A DNA stretch of 64,000 bases from Thaumarchaeota archaeon casp-thauma3 (GTDB taxonomy: Archaea; Thermoproteota; Nitrososphaeria; Nitrososphaerales; Nitrosopumilaceae): assembly GCA_001510275.1 (NCBI GenBank), contig LFEY01000017.1:1-64000 (forward strand), in the 5' to 3' direction. The notes below the pieces were generated by a model. It was not told the origin of the DNA. It was given only the letters and a program-made list of their open reading frames with translations, and ran no database searches. Positions 15,954 to 24,275 of the stretch are shown here, piece after piece. Made by a program: the position numbers and the translations under genes. Positions within the stretch are counted from its first letter, which is position 1, and the number at the start of each line of letters is the position of its first letter.

Positions 15954-16422
15954 AATTTTAGATGCTAGTGCATTTTATGCAGGAGTTCCATTTGGATCAT
16001 CTAATGATTTCTATACAACACCTCTAGTTTATGATGAAATCAAACATATAAAGAAAAATCATGATGCTCTTGGAATTTTACTTGATGCTAACAGACTAAA
16101 AATTAGAGAATCGGATCAAGCATCAAAAGAGGCTGCAATAATAGCCGCAAAAGACACTGGAGATTTTCCACAGTTATCAAAGCAAGACATTTCAATCATT
16201 GCATTATGCATTGAAACAAATGGTGAAATAATTAGTGATGATTTTGCAATTTCAAATGTAGCAAAGAATCTAGGTTTGAAAATATCGCCAATTATGACTC
16301 AAGGGATAAAAGATGTAGGAAAATGGATTCATTATTGCCCAGGATGTAAAACTAATCATACTAATGGAAAAGAGTGTCCAATGTGTGGAACTCCTCTAAA
16401 AAGAAAATTACTCAAAGAGTAA
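15943..16422 (+). CDS. nob1: rRNA maturation endonuclease Nob1
   Basis: 159 residues, TTG start within the end of nadK. The first ~115 residues are a PIN nuclease: ILDASAFYAG with the first catalytic Asp, PLVYDEIKHI, LSKQDISIIALCIE and IISDDFAI supplying further acidic residues. The C-terminal part is a zinc ribbon, CPGCKTNHTNGKECPMCG. That combination is specific for Nob1, which makes the mature 3' end of small-subunit rRNA in late pre-30S particles. Stop abuts the convergent XPF-type nuclease gene. Confidence 0.93.
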   Translation: MDFKILDASAFYAGVPFGSSNDFYTTPLVYDEIKHIKKNHDALGILLDANRLKIRESDQASKEAAIIAAKDTGDFPQLSKQDISIIALCIETNGEIISDDFAISNVAKNLGLKISPIMTQGIKDVGKWIHYCPGCKTNHTNGKECPMCGTPLKRKLLKE

Positions 16423-17109
16423 TCATGCATCATGCAAAGTTTTTTGGTTTGATTTTTTAAGAAATTTACTTTTAGTTTCTAACATGTTTTTAATTTTCTT
16501 TGCTCGTGCTTCACCTAGTCCTTCAATTTTTGCAAGATCAGATGCTGTAGCAGTGAAAGCTTTAAAAGGAGTTCCAAATTTTTCAAGCATTCTAACTGCA
16601 AATTTTTCTCCTATCCCTGGTAAACTACAAAGAACTGAAAGTTGTTGTTTTTCTAAATTAGAGGATTTTTTAATTTTCTTCAAGTAAGGCCCTTTTGGAG
16701 CATCTTTTCTAGAACATAATGATACCAATAGTTTTGCAGTATGAGCTGCACTAGGAGTAGGAATTACTGGAATTTTAAAATCAAGAACAACAGTAGAAAG
16801 GGCGCCATAAAATATCAAAGGATTCTCAGTAATTTCTTCAATTTCATCAACATTACCCTCGATTAGAATAATAGGATGTTCAAAATGTTCTTTGAGTCTG
16901 GAGCATTGATCAAAAAGTCTTCCATCAAAAACAGAAGCCATTAGATCACGAATACTTTTTCTTTCTACAACAGTTTCAGGTGCAACAATATAATCACCTA
17001 CTGGAAGTGTCTTCATCTCTAGATTCAAGCCAACTGATTTTAGAAGTTCAGGAATTCCACTTTTTCGTTCTCGTTCATCTACAATAATTCGAAGATTTTC
17101 TAATTTCAT
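16423..17109 (-). CDS. XPF/ERCC4-type structure-specific nuclease
   Basis: 228 residues. N-terminal nuclease domain with IIVDERERKSGIPELL, LPVGDYIVAPETVVERKSIRDLMAS (the GDx(n)ERKxxxD signature, ~37-57) and IILIEGN. C-terminal helix-hairpin-helix pair LPGIGEKFAVRMLEKFG and IEGLGEARAKKI. This is the short crenarchaeal/thaumarchaeal form lacking a helicase, acting as a homodimer on branched or flap DNA and, in other archaea, with PCNA. The last residues are basic with no clear PIP box. Convergent with nob1. Confidence 0.92.
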   Translation of the reverse strand: MKLENLRIIVDERERKSGIPELLKSVGLNLEMKTLPVGDYIVAPETVVERKSIRDLMASVFDGRLFDQCSRLKEHFEHPIILIEGNVDEIEEITENPLIFYGALSTVVLDFKIPVIPTPSAAHTAKLLVSLCSRKDAPKGPYLKKIKKSSNLEKQQLSVLCSLPGIGEKFAVRMLEKFGTPFKAFTATASDLAKIEGLGEARAKKIKNMLETKSKFLKKSNQKTLHDA

Positions 17110-17160
17110 CTATAATGCTTGTAGAGATTTGTTAATATCTTATTTGAAGTCTGGATTAGA

Positions 17161-17553
17161 TTACTTTCTAGGATTATCTTCTACTGGAGGAGGAGGACTT
17201 GTAGAACCACTTTTCATCATTTCAGTAATTTTTGTTTCTTGTTCTTTGAGGGATTCTTTGACACGAATTTCTTGCTTTTCAAGAACTGTTACACGTGTTT
17301 TTGCCATCACTTGTTTTTCTTCTAATTCATCAACTAATTCTTGTTTTGTAGATTTAATCAAGACAGTACCAACATGCTTGAATACTACTTCACTATCTGC
17401 TGCTTTCTTTAATTCCTCAAGAGCTTTTTCTGTTTCACCTTTTTCCATTTCAAGATGTTGTTTTTGAGTCATAATTGATTGTAAGTTTTGTTGAGATTGT
17501 TGTAATTTCATTATTTGTTCTTGAAGCCATGGAGGCATTTGTCCAGCAGACAT
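17161..17553 (-). CDS. pfdB: Prefoldin beta subunit
   Basis: 130 residues, two long helices joined by a beta hairpin (SEVVFKHVGTVLIKSTKQEL in the middle), which is the prefoldin beta plan. An N-terminal MPPWLQEQIMKLQQSQQNL helix starts the coiled coil and the tail is Pro-rich. With prefoldin alpha (48473-48898) it forms the hexameric chaperone that hands unfolded chains to the thermosome. It follows pcc1 in the exosome superoperon, a conserved archaeal order. Confidence 0.92.
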   Translation of the reverse strand: MSAGQMPPWLQEQIMKLQQSQQNLQSIMTQKQHLEMEKGETEKALEELKKAADSEVVFKHVGTVLIKSTKQELVDELEEKQVMAKTRVTVLEKQEIRVKESLKEQETKITEMMKSGSTSPPPPVEDNPRK

Positions 17554-17576
17554 GTATAACCAAAAATTTTATTTCA

Positions 17577-17822
17577 TTATATCTTTACCGATTCAATTGA
17601 ATCATGGCTAGCTTGAATCAGTCTAAGTGTAGAATTAAGATTTGCTCTCAAATGTGGTAAATGTTCAGATTCAACTGAAATGATTATCTTTTCATCAAAT
17701 TTTATCTCAGTTTTTACAGGATTTTCAGGATAAAATTCATTATCAGTATTTACAGAATCATAAATTGCCTTTGTTTTGTCTTTTGCATCAACTGTAATTT
17801 TTGCACTATAATTTAATGTCAT
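17577..17822 (-). CDS. pcc1: KEOPS complex subunit Pcc1
   Basis: 81 residues, the normal size for Pcc1, with a beta-beta-alpha pattern ending in the characteristic HLPHLRANLNSTLRLIQAS helix. Pcc1 dimers bridge KEOPS assemblies, which add t6A to tRNA position 37. Its start overlaps the end of L37Ae by 17 bases, so it is translationally coupled. The overlap and gene order (rrp42, L37Ae, pcc1, prefoldin beta) match the archaeal exosome superoperon. Confidence 0.88.
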   Translation of the reverse strand: MTLNYSAKITVDAKDKTKAIYDSVNTDNEFYPENPVKTEIKFDEKIIISVESEHLPHLRANLNSTLRLIQASHDSIESVKI

Positions 17823-18018
17823 ATGCAGTTCCAGCTACTTTATAGCTGCATTTTTTACAAGACCAAATTCCCACAGCATCTCTACTAAATGTTTTTGAAC
17901 CACACTCAGGACAAGTTCTTTTTTCTTTTAATTGAAAATGGATTTTTGTGTACTGTTTTCTAATCTTAATTCCATATCGTGCACCTAGTCCTTTAAGAGA
18001 TTTTTTTGCTTTTGCCAT
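17806..18018 (-). CDS. rpl37ae: Large-subunit ribosomal protein L37Ae (eL43)
   Basis: 70 residues with the L37Ae zinc ribbon CPECGSKTFSRDAVGIWSC-x2-C and basic N-terminus SLKGLGARYGIKIRKQ. It starts 1 base after the rrp42 stop and overlaps pcc1. Typical length and position for the archaeal gene. Confidence 0.95.
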   Translation of the reverse strand: MAKAKKSLKGLGARYGIKIRKQYTKIHFQLKEKRTCPECGSKTFSRDAVGIWSCKKCSYKVAGTAYDIKL

Positions 18019-18019
18019 T

Positions 18020-18838
18020 TTATTGACCTCCTTGTTGAACTGCTTTTAATTTTTCTCTAATTTTTGCACCTACTCTAACAGAGGTTTCTCCACACTGAAT
18101 AATTTCGTCTTGTGTGAATCCATCAAAACCACCTTTTTGCAAGGCACAAATATTTCCATCAGAATCAGTAGTAATTGTAACTCGTGCATCCATGATATCC
18201 CATTCATCACCATTTGGATCAACAACAATATGATTTCCAATCTTGCCCATAGTTACAGATACAGGAATTGTTGAAATTGGTAATTGTGAATCCTCGCCTT
18301 CAACAAGAGTTGGTTTATCATCCACCCAATCCCATTTTGGGGTTTTTGATGTAAGTAATGCTGCAGTGGCAGCATAAGAACACGCATCAAAGAGATTTCC
18401 ATCATAATCTACAACTACATTATCTGCAAATACACCAATAACTGATTTGTCTTTTTTAATAACTAATTGAGAAACATCAATCATGTGACTTTCTCTAATT
18501 CCTCTATCTACAACTCTTGCCAATTCAATAACATGAGGTTGTGGAGGTCCAGTTTCAACAGTAGGGTGTGAAAGAGGTAATAATTCAGCAGTACAAATGA
18601 AAAGACCTTTGTCGCCAGTATCTGGGAAAGGTCTGTCGGGTTGGATTTTTACACCACAAATAACTTCGGTATCACCGATGTGAACTCTTGCAGATCCATT
18701 TGCTTTAGGAATTGCATTTGTTTCAATAGTTATCTCTCTTGGCTCATCTAGTGCTCGTCCGTCTACTCTTTTTCCTTGTTCTAGTAATTCAAGTATTTGT
18801 GTTCTTTTTAATTCATCAATAACAGTATGAGATGCCAT
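18020..18838 (-). CDS. rrp42: Exosome ring subunit Rrp42
   Basis: 272 residues, RNase PH fold: KRVDGRALDEPREI at the start, GSARVHIGDTEVICGV, the ELARVVDRGIRES helix and the VVVDYDGNLFDACSYAATAAL helix. It lacks the phosphate-binding catalytic residues of Rrp41, as Rrp42 does, and builds the hexameric ring with it while contributing to RNA binding. Starts 2 bases after the rrp41 stop. Confidence 0.95.
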   Translation of the reverse strand: MASHTVIDELKRTQILELLEQGKRVDGRALDEPREITIETNAIPKANGSARVHIGDTEVICGVKIQPDRPFPDTGDKGLFICTAELLPLSHPTVETGPPQPHVIELARVVDRGIRESHMIDVSQLVIKKDKSVIGVFADNVVVDYDGNLFDACSYAATAALLTSKTPKWDWVDDKPTLVEGEDSQLPISTIPVSVTMGKIGNHIVVDPNGDEWDIMDARVTITTDSDGNICALQKGGFDGFTQDEIIQCGETSVRVGAKIREKLKAVQQGGQ

Positions 18839-18840
18839 TT

Positions 18841-19575
18841 CTAATCGTCTCTGTTTCCAAAGTATTTGTTATGGAGTGCTTTCTTTTGCAACTCATAAAC
18901 AATTTTACAACCTTCAACTCCAACTGATACACATTTCTTGTATTCTTCTGGAGTTAGAATACCATCTAATTGTAATAGTGTAATTTTTTTAAGACTTGGC
19001 ATGTAACCAATTGGCATATCTGCTTGACCTGCTTGGTCTTCTTCATTATTAACATCAAGAACTATAGTATCTGCTACTTTACCTGCAGCAATAGCTGCTA
19101 CCATATCTCTCATTGGAATTCCGGCATCTGCTAATGCAACAGAAGCTGCTGTAAGGGCAGCACAACGAGTTCCACCATCTGCTTGTAAGACTTCGATAAA
19201 TACATCAACTGCAGTTCTTGGGAATTTTTCTAACATAACTGCAGGCTCTAATGCCTCTTTGATTACTTTGGAAATTTCAATTTCTCTTCTTGAAGGTGCT
19301 GGATTTTTTCTTTCAGTAACTGAGAATGGCTCCATATGATATCTAACTCGTAAAATTCCGGTATCTGTATTTGACATGTGTTTTGGATGAACATCTCTTG
19401 GACCAAATACACCAACTAGTATTTTATTATCACCAAATTCAATGTAAGCTGAGCCATCTGCGTTTTTTAGTCCACCAGCTTTAATCATAATTCGTCTTGG
19501 TTCGTCTATTTTTCTTCCATCACAACGAATTCCATTTTCGTCCAATAGGACCATGGTTGCATCTCTTCCACCCAT
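18841..19575 (-). CDS. rrp41: Exosome catalytic subunit Rrp41
   Basis: 244 residues, RNase PH fold with the catalytic signature EVLQADGGTRCAALTAASVAL (Asp/Gly-Thr-Arg phosphate site) and GIRCDGRKIDEPRRI at the N-terminus. It is the phosphorolytic 3'-5' exonuclease of the exosome. The ATG overlaps the rrp4 stop by one base (TAATG), so the two are translationally coupled. An internal ATG eight codons in (MVLLDENG) is another possible start. Confidence 0.95.
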   Translation of the reverse strand: MGGRDATMVLLDENGIRCDGRKIDEPRRIMIKAGGLKNADGSAYIEFGDNKILVGVFGPRDVHPKHMSNTDTGILRVRYHMEPFSVTERKNPAPSRREIEISKVIKEALEPAVMLEKFPRTAVDVFIEVLQADGGTRCAALTAASVALADAGIPMRDMVAAIAAGKVADTIVLDVNNEEDQAGQADMPIGYMPSLKKITLLQLDGILTPEEYKKCVSVGVEGCKIVYELQKKALHNKYFGNRDD

Positions 19576-20255
19576 TATGATTCACCTTTTGATTCTAACA
19601 TTTCTTTCACTTGATCAGTCAAATTAGCAACATGTGCTTTTTCATTTACCATTTGAATGGCTTTTTTAGCCTTTAATAATCCCTCTGGGGATTCACATGA
19701 AACTACTACCCAGCCATTTTGTCCAATTGTAATTGCAGCATTAGTAGCCATCTCTATAGTCTGAATCATTGTACCTCTTTTTCCAATTAGGCGTGGAACC
19801 TTACTTGGGGAGATTTTAACTAGTGCTCCAGAGTCTATTTTGCCTAAATCTCTATCAGAAATTGTTACAAGTGGATCTCTTGTTCTATCAAAATTAGCAA
19901 TTCTTGCAGCAACAAGATCTCCTACTTTAAGTTTGGAGGTAAGTTCATCAGCATGAGCAGAAAAGTCTCTTCCAAAGACATCTTGTGCAGGTAAGAAACC
20001 AACATAACAAGAATTGATATCTAATTCCCAAGATAATGACGTATGAGAGATGACTTTGCCAATTACCAAGTCATCAATTTTTGGAAGATATTTTCCAGTT
20101 AATGGTATTACTTTAACAGAATCATCATAAATTTCAGAAATTCCTATAGTAGTAGAAATTATTTTATTTCCTTCAAGAATTACATTTTGTTCGGGTCTAA
20201 AAGGTCCGGTAGTTACTAAATCTCCTGGAATAACGTATTTTCGCTTATTATCCAT
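19575..20255 (-). CDS. rrp4: Exosome RNA-binding subunit Rrp4
   Basis: 226 residues: an N-terminal domain with VIPGDLVTTGPFRPEQNV, an S1 domain (IGKVISHTSLSWELDIN ... VGDLVAARIANFDRTRDP) and a KH domain (KVPRLIGKRGTMIQTIE). Rrp4 trimers cap the exosome ring and recruit RNA. Overlaps both neighbours by one base. Confidence 0.95.
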   Translation of the reverse strand: MDNKRKYVIPGDLVTTGPFRPEQNVILEGNKIISTTIGISEIYDDSVKVIPLTGKYLPKIDDLVIGKVISHTSLSWELDINSCYVGFLPAQDVFGRDFSAHADELTSKLKVGDLVAARIANFDRTRDPLVTISDRDLGKIDSGALVKISPSKVPRLIGKRGTMIQTIEMATNAAITIGQNGWVVVSCESPEGLLKAKKAIQMVNEKAHVANLTDQVKEMLESKGES

Positions 20256-20941
20256 TAGTGAATTACCTCAACTGAAGCAGAGCCTTTGGTTATAGAGCCT
20301 AATCTGTCTATCACGTTTGGCCTTGCTGCAGCAGGTATTTCAAGTATTGCTTTTAAAGAACCATTATTTTGCCATTCTTCTGTTTGTAGAGAACCTACAG
20401 ATTTGAGAACAGAATATGATTGAGATGCATATTGTGCAGGAATTATAATTTCTAATTTCAAATTTTCAGATTTCAAAGCAATGATTGAACGCAGTTTCTC
20501 AACAATATCTTTTACTTGCTCATCTACACTTTTTTGAGGATCAATTGAAACTCTGGCATCTATCATAGCTTGCTCAATTCTTAATGGAGGATGAGGCAAG
20601 TGAGATTTAGGATCAACGTATGTCTTTGCAATAAAGACTACAATCTGTTTTCTCTTGTTTTCAATCATTTTTCGTCTTTGATCAGTTGTAAGATTTAGTT
20701 CCCCTTTCTGAAACATTATCTGAGCAATTTCAGTAGGGTCTTCAGTTTTGAAAGCTTTGAGTAGTTTTTCAGTTGAGGGCTTTATGCCTTTTCCTGAATC
20801 AGTGTAAATTTCATCTGAAACTAAAACTTCAGAAATATCCTTTCTCTTTCCTAGCTTGTACTCTAGTGCAAGATCAGGCTTTACCAAAATCTCAAATTTT
20901 TCCCCTTCAAAGGAATATCGTACTACAGTAGTATCGGCCAT
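20255..20941 (-). CDS. sbds: Ribosome maturation protein SBDS (Sdo1)
   Basis: 228 residues with the SBDS three-domain plan: N-terminal FEILVKPDLALEYKLGKRKDISEVLVSDEIYTDSGKG, helical middle with DQRRKMIENKRKQIVVFIAKTY, and a ferredoxin-like C-domain. SBDS releases the anti-association factor aIF6 from 50S. It heads the exosome superoperon. The promoter lies in the ~90 bases shared with the divergent rpo3 gene. Confidence 0.95.
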   Translation of the reverse strand: MADTTVVRYSFEGEKFEILVKPDLALEYKLGKRKDISEVLVSDEIYTDSGKGIKPSTEKLLKAFKTEDPTEIAQIMFQKGELNLTTDQRRKMIENKRKQIVVFIAKTYVDPKSHLPHPPLRIEQAMIDARVSIDPQKSVDEQVKDIVEKLRSIIALKSENLKLEIIIPAQYASQSYSVLKSVGSLQTEEWQNNGSLKAILEIPAAARPNVIDRLGSITKGSASVEVIH

Positions 20942-21031
20942 TTCTAAAATATGTATGATAATTCGGTATTTATCTCCTCATCACAATATCTTTGTTGTTC
21001 CTATTCATGCACAAAAATAGTAGATATTTAT

Positions 21032-21694
21032 GTGGAATTTGAAGATTTTCTTCAAGATTTGTCTCTAGAAGTAATTAACAAAAATGATAAAAAAATATCT
21101 GTAAAGCTAAAAGGTGTTCCATTACAGTATGCAAATACACTTAGACGTATTTGTCTAAATGGCGTTCCAATCTTTGCAATTGATACTGTAGATATTATAG
21201 AAAATTCTTCTGTACTACCAGATGAAGGCTTAGCACAAAGACTAGGACTAATTCCATTAAAGACTGACTTGACTAGATTTAATGAACCATCAAAATGTGA
21301 TTGTCAAAGTGAAACTGGTTGTTCAAACTGTAGAGTTATGCTAGTTTTAGACACTGGAGAATCAGATACTACAAGAACTGTTCTTTCAAATGAGTTATCC
21401 TCTGAAGATGATTCAATAAAGCCAACTTCAGATAAAATCGCAATTATTGTACTAACACCAGGTCAAAGAATCAAAGTCGAATGTTACGCAAGACTAGGAC
21501 GTGGAACAGAACATGCCAAATGGAATTCTGCAAACATTTCAACTCTTACTGACACTGACAAAAAAGATGAAAGTACTCTCACTGTAGAATCAACTGGATC
21601 TTTAACTCCAGAGCAAATTATTCTTGCAGGTGTAGATGAAGTAAGTAATCGATTAGGCGAATTCAAAGAATTGATTAATCAAATTGAAGTATAA
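21032..21694 (+). CDS. rpoD: RNA polymerase subunit Rpo3 (RpoD)
   Basis: 220 residues from GTG at 21032. The frame is open further upstream to 20951, but that extension is Ser/Cys-rich and outside the family. The alpha-like fold starts with LEVINKNDKKISVKLKGVPLQYANTLRRICLNGVPIFAIDTV, followed by EGLAQRLGLIPLKTD. A loop CDC-x6-C-x2-C (~residues 88-98) resembles the zinc loop of eukaryotic Rpb3. The cubane-binding Cys-rich domain of some archaeal Rpo3 proteins is not visible. It heads an operon with L18e, L13 and S9. Confidence 0.92.
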   Translation: MEFEDFLQDLSLEVINKNDKKISVKLKGVPLQYANTLRRICLNGVPIFAIDTVDIIENSSVLPDEGLAQRLGLIPLKTDLTRFNEPSKCDCQSETGCSNCRVMLVLDTGESDTTRTVLSNELSSEDDSIKPTSDKIAIIVLTPGQRIKVECYARLGRGTEHAKWNSANISTLTDTDKKDESTLTVESTGSLTPEQIILAGVDEVSNRLGEFKELINQIEV

Positions 21695-21739
21695 TCTAAG
21701 CATACACATTATATTTGGGTTTCAAACCGCATTATTCAC

Positions 21740-22087
21740 ATGACTAATCAAGTAGTTATACGCATGACCAACGATCTAAAAAAAGCATCAGTCAAAAATG
21801 ATGCTCCAATTTGGGCAAAGTTAGCAGAATATGCACAAAAACCATCTATTGCAAGAAGAGATATCAACTTGAATGGAATTGACAAGTTAACAAAAGAAAA
21901 CGATACAGTAGTCTTTCCAGGTAAAGTTCTTGGAACAGGTAACATTTCTCACAAAATTACACTATGCTCATTTTCAATTTCAAATTCTGCTGCTGATAAA
22001 ATTATCAGTAGTGGTGGAAAAATAATTAGTCATTCAGATTTAATTGAGCAAAATCCTACTGGAAAAGGGGTAGTACTACTTGGCTAG
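21740..22087 (+). CDS. rpl18e: Large-subunit ribosomal protein L18e (eL18)
   Basis: 115 residues with RDINLNGIDKLTKENDTVVFPGKVLGTGNISHKIT and the GKGVVLLG end, matching archaeal L18e. An in-frame second ATG (MTNDLKKAS) is possible. The 3' end overlaps the L13 TTG start by 8 bases, implying coupling. Confidence 0.95.
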   Translation: MTNQVVIRMTNDLKKASVKNDAPIWAKLAEYAQKPSIARRDINLNGIDKLTKENDTVVFPGKVLGTGNISHKITLCSFSISNSAADKIISSGGKIISHSDLIEQNPTGKGVVLLG

Positions 22088-22535
22088 TCAAGAAACAGCG
22101 GTTAGAACTGATAGACCAATAATAGTAGATACAACTGATCATATTGCTGGTAGATTATCATCACATGTTGCAAAATTATTACTCAAAGGAAATAGAGTTT
22201 CACTTGTAAATTGCGAGAAAATCATGATGAGTGGAACTAGAGATAATATTATCAAAGAGTATAGAGAATTTTTAGAAATTAACAGTATTATTAATCCAAA
22301 ACACGGACCAGTCCATTATAGAAGACCAGATACAATTATCGCAAAAATGATTCGTGGAATGCTACCATTTGGGAGAAAACCATCAGGTATTTCAGCACAT
22401 AAAAGACTTCGAACATACATTGGTGCTCCAAGAGAATTAAAATCACTTGAAAGAATTCAATTCGAAAAAGCAAAAATTAGAAAATCTTCATCAAACTATA
22501 CTACAATGGGAGAATTATGCAGAATAATAGGATGA
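22080..22535 (+). CDS. rpl13: Large-subunit ribosomal protein L13 (uL13)
   Basis: 151 residues, TTG start inside the L18e end. IIVDTTDHIAGRLSSHVAKLLLKGNRVSLVNCE and the PDTIIAKMIRGMLPFGRKPSG block identify archaeal L13. Followed 4 bases later by S9. Confidence 0.95.
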   Translation: MASQETAVRTDRPIIVDTTDHIAGRLSSHVAKLLLKGNRVSLVNCEKIMMSGTRDNIIKEYREFLEINSIINPKHGPVHYRRPDTIIAKMIRGMLPFGRKPSGISAHKRLRTYIGAPRELKSLERIQFEKAKIRKSSSNYTTMGELCRIIG

Positions 22536-22539
22536 CTGA

Positions 22540-22989
22540 ATGACAACCCCAAAAACTGAAATTTATTTTGCAACTAGGAAAAGATCTAGCGCACATGTTT
22601 ACATTACAAAAGGAAAAGGAAAAGTTAGAATTAACAATGTTCCAGTTGAAATGATTCCACAAGAAGCTGCTCGTGAAGTAATTTTGGCACCATTAGAAAT
22701 CACAGGTGATTTGAGAGACAAAATAGATATTTCTGTTAGAGTAAGAGGAGGAGGTTTTATGGGACAAGCAAATGCTATTGCAACTGGAATTTCAAGAGCC
22801 CTAATAGGATGGACAAAATCCAAAAAAGAACCAAAGGAGCATCCATTCCCAAAATCTACTAGAGAAGACCTTAGAACCCGAATCACAGAATTTGATAAAT
22901 ATCTAATCAGTGGAGATGCCAGACAAAAAGAACCAAAGAAATTTGGCGGCCCTGGTGCAAGAAGAAGAAGGCAAAAATCATACCGTTAG
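22540..22989 (+). CDS. rps9: Small-subunit ribosomal protein S9 (uS9)
   Basis: 149 residues. ATRKRSSAHVYITKGKGKVRINN, GGGFMGQANAIATGISRAL and the GPGARRRRQKSYR tail that reaches the P-site tRNA are diagnostic. In many archaea rpoN and rpoK follow here; in this window a nucleotidyltransferase follows after 3 bases. Confidence 0.96.
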   Translation: MTTPKTEIYFATRKRSSAHVYITKGKGKVRINNVPVEMIPQEAAREVILAPLEITGDLRDKIDISVRVRGGGFMGQANAIATGISRALIGWTKSKKEPKEHPFPKSTREDLRTRITEFDKYLISGDARQKEPKKFGGPGARRRRQKSYR

Positions 22990-22992
22990 GCT

Positions 22993-23712
22993 GTGAAAGC
23001 TGTAATTTTAGCAGGCGGCAAAGGAACTAGAGGCAAACCATACACTGAATATTTTCCAAAAGCAATGATCCCCATTAATGGCAAGCCATTAATTGATTAT
23101 GTCATAAAATACCTAAAATCATTTAGTTTTGTAAAAGAGATTATCATAGTTTCAGATTTTAATGGATTAGGTGGACAAATCAAAAATTATTACGGTAACC
23201 AAAAAGATATCACCTTTGTTCAGGATTCACAAAATGGTACAGGAGGAGACCTTTTACACATTGAGAAAAAGCTCAAAGATGAATCAGAATTTTTGTTATG
23301 GTTTGTAGATAACTTGTGTGCAATAGATCTAAAACAGATGAGAGAATTTTTCAAAGAAAAAAATAGTTCTGCATGTATTGCAACTAGAACAAAAAGAAGA
23401 GAAGAAACAGGATTTGCAGTTGTAAAAGACGGAATCATAAAAGAATTCAAAGAAAAACCAGTTATGAAATTACAGTTATCTGAATGTTTAGGCATTTACA
23501 TACTTGGGAAAGATATCATAAAACGAATTAAGGCAAAACAAAAGCAAAAAAAGATCAATCTTTCATATGACATTTTACAGCAGCTATCAAAAGAAGGAAA
23601 AATTAGCGCTTTTGACATTGGAGATAAAGAATGGGTTGATGCAGAGTCACCCATGGTTTTAGAAAGAAATGAAAAAATAGTAAATAAGATCATAAAACAG
23701 ATGGGATTTTAG
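22993..23712 (+). CDS. Sugar-phosphate nucleotidyltransferase family protein
   Basis: 239 residues, GTG start 3 bases after S9. The Rossmann-like NTP-transferase begins VKAVILAGGKGTRGKPYTEYFPKAM, with the GxGTR nucleotide-binding loop and the KAM(K) Lys. Later WFVDNLCAIDL gives the metal-binding Asp, and KEWVDAESP near the end corresponds to the second acidic motif. It probably activates a sugar phosphate with UTP, dTTP or GTP for glycan synthesis; the sugar is not predictable. It lacks a left-handed beta-helix C-domain. The 3' end overlaps leuD by 23 bases, convergently. Confidence 0.85.
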   Translation: MKAVILAGGKGTRGKPYTEYFPKAMIPINGKPLIDYVIKYLKSFSFVKEIIIVSDFNGLGGQIKNYYGNQKDITFVQDSQNGTGGDLLHIEKKLKDESEFLLWFVDNLCAIDLKQMREFFKEKNSSACIATRTKRREETGFAVVKDGIIKEFKEKPVMKLQLSECLGIYILGKDIIKRIKAKQKQKKINLSYDILQQLSKEGKISAFDIGDKEWVDAESPMVLERNEKIVNKIIKQMGF

Positions 23713-24274
23713 ACTTTTTTTCAAATTCAGATATTTTGTCTTCGAATTGTAAAGTTTGCGCAATATCATCCAAGCCTTCTAAGAGAATTTTTTTCTTGTA
23801 AGGATCCATCTCAAAAGATATCTCTTCAGAAGAAGTTTTGATAATTTGTTTTTCTAGGTCTATACTAATGGCGCCTAATTCTTGTTGTAGTTTCTCAACT
23901 ATTTTTTGATCTAATGAAATTGGTAAAAGCCCATTTTTGAAGCAGTTACTAAAGAAAATATCTGCAAAAGAAGGAGCAATTACTACAGAAAAACCATAGT
24001 CTAAGAGTGCCCAAACTGCATGTTCCCTACTAGAACCACACCCAAAATTATCTCCAGTTACTAGAATTTTAGAATCATCATATTTGGAATCATTTAAGAT
24101 AAAATCAGATTTGATGTTCTCTTTTTCATCATATCGCCAATTATAGAATAAAAATTTGCCAAATCCAGATTTTTGAACTAATTTCAAGAATTGTTTTGGA
24201 ACAATTTGATCAGTATCCACATTTACTTCATCAAGTGGAGTGATGATACTAGTTACGTTTTTGAAAGATTCCAT
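23690..24274 (-). CDS. leuD: Isopropylmalate dehydratase small subunit, bacterial-type
   Basis: 194 residues, close to the bacterial LeuD size. DEVNVDTDQIVPKQFLK near the start, [44 protein letters not shown] in the middle, and a variable C-terminus. With LeuC it isomerises 2- to 3-isopropylmalate in leucine synthesis. It lies 1 base downstream of leuC, in a four-gene run with a second, archaeal-type pair. Which pair serves leucine cannot be told from sequence alone. Confidence 0.9.
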   Translation of the reverse strand: MESFKNVTSIITPLDEVNVDTDQIVPKQFLKLVQKSGFGKFLFYNWRYDEKENIKSDFILNDSKYDDSKILVTGDNFGCGSSREHAVWALLDYGFSVVIAPSFADIFFSNCFKNGLLPISLDQKIVEKLQQELGAISIDLEKQIIKTSSEEISFEMDPYKKKILLEGLDDIAQTLQFEDKISEFEKKSKIPSVL

Positions 24275-24275
24275 T

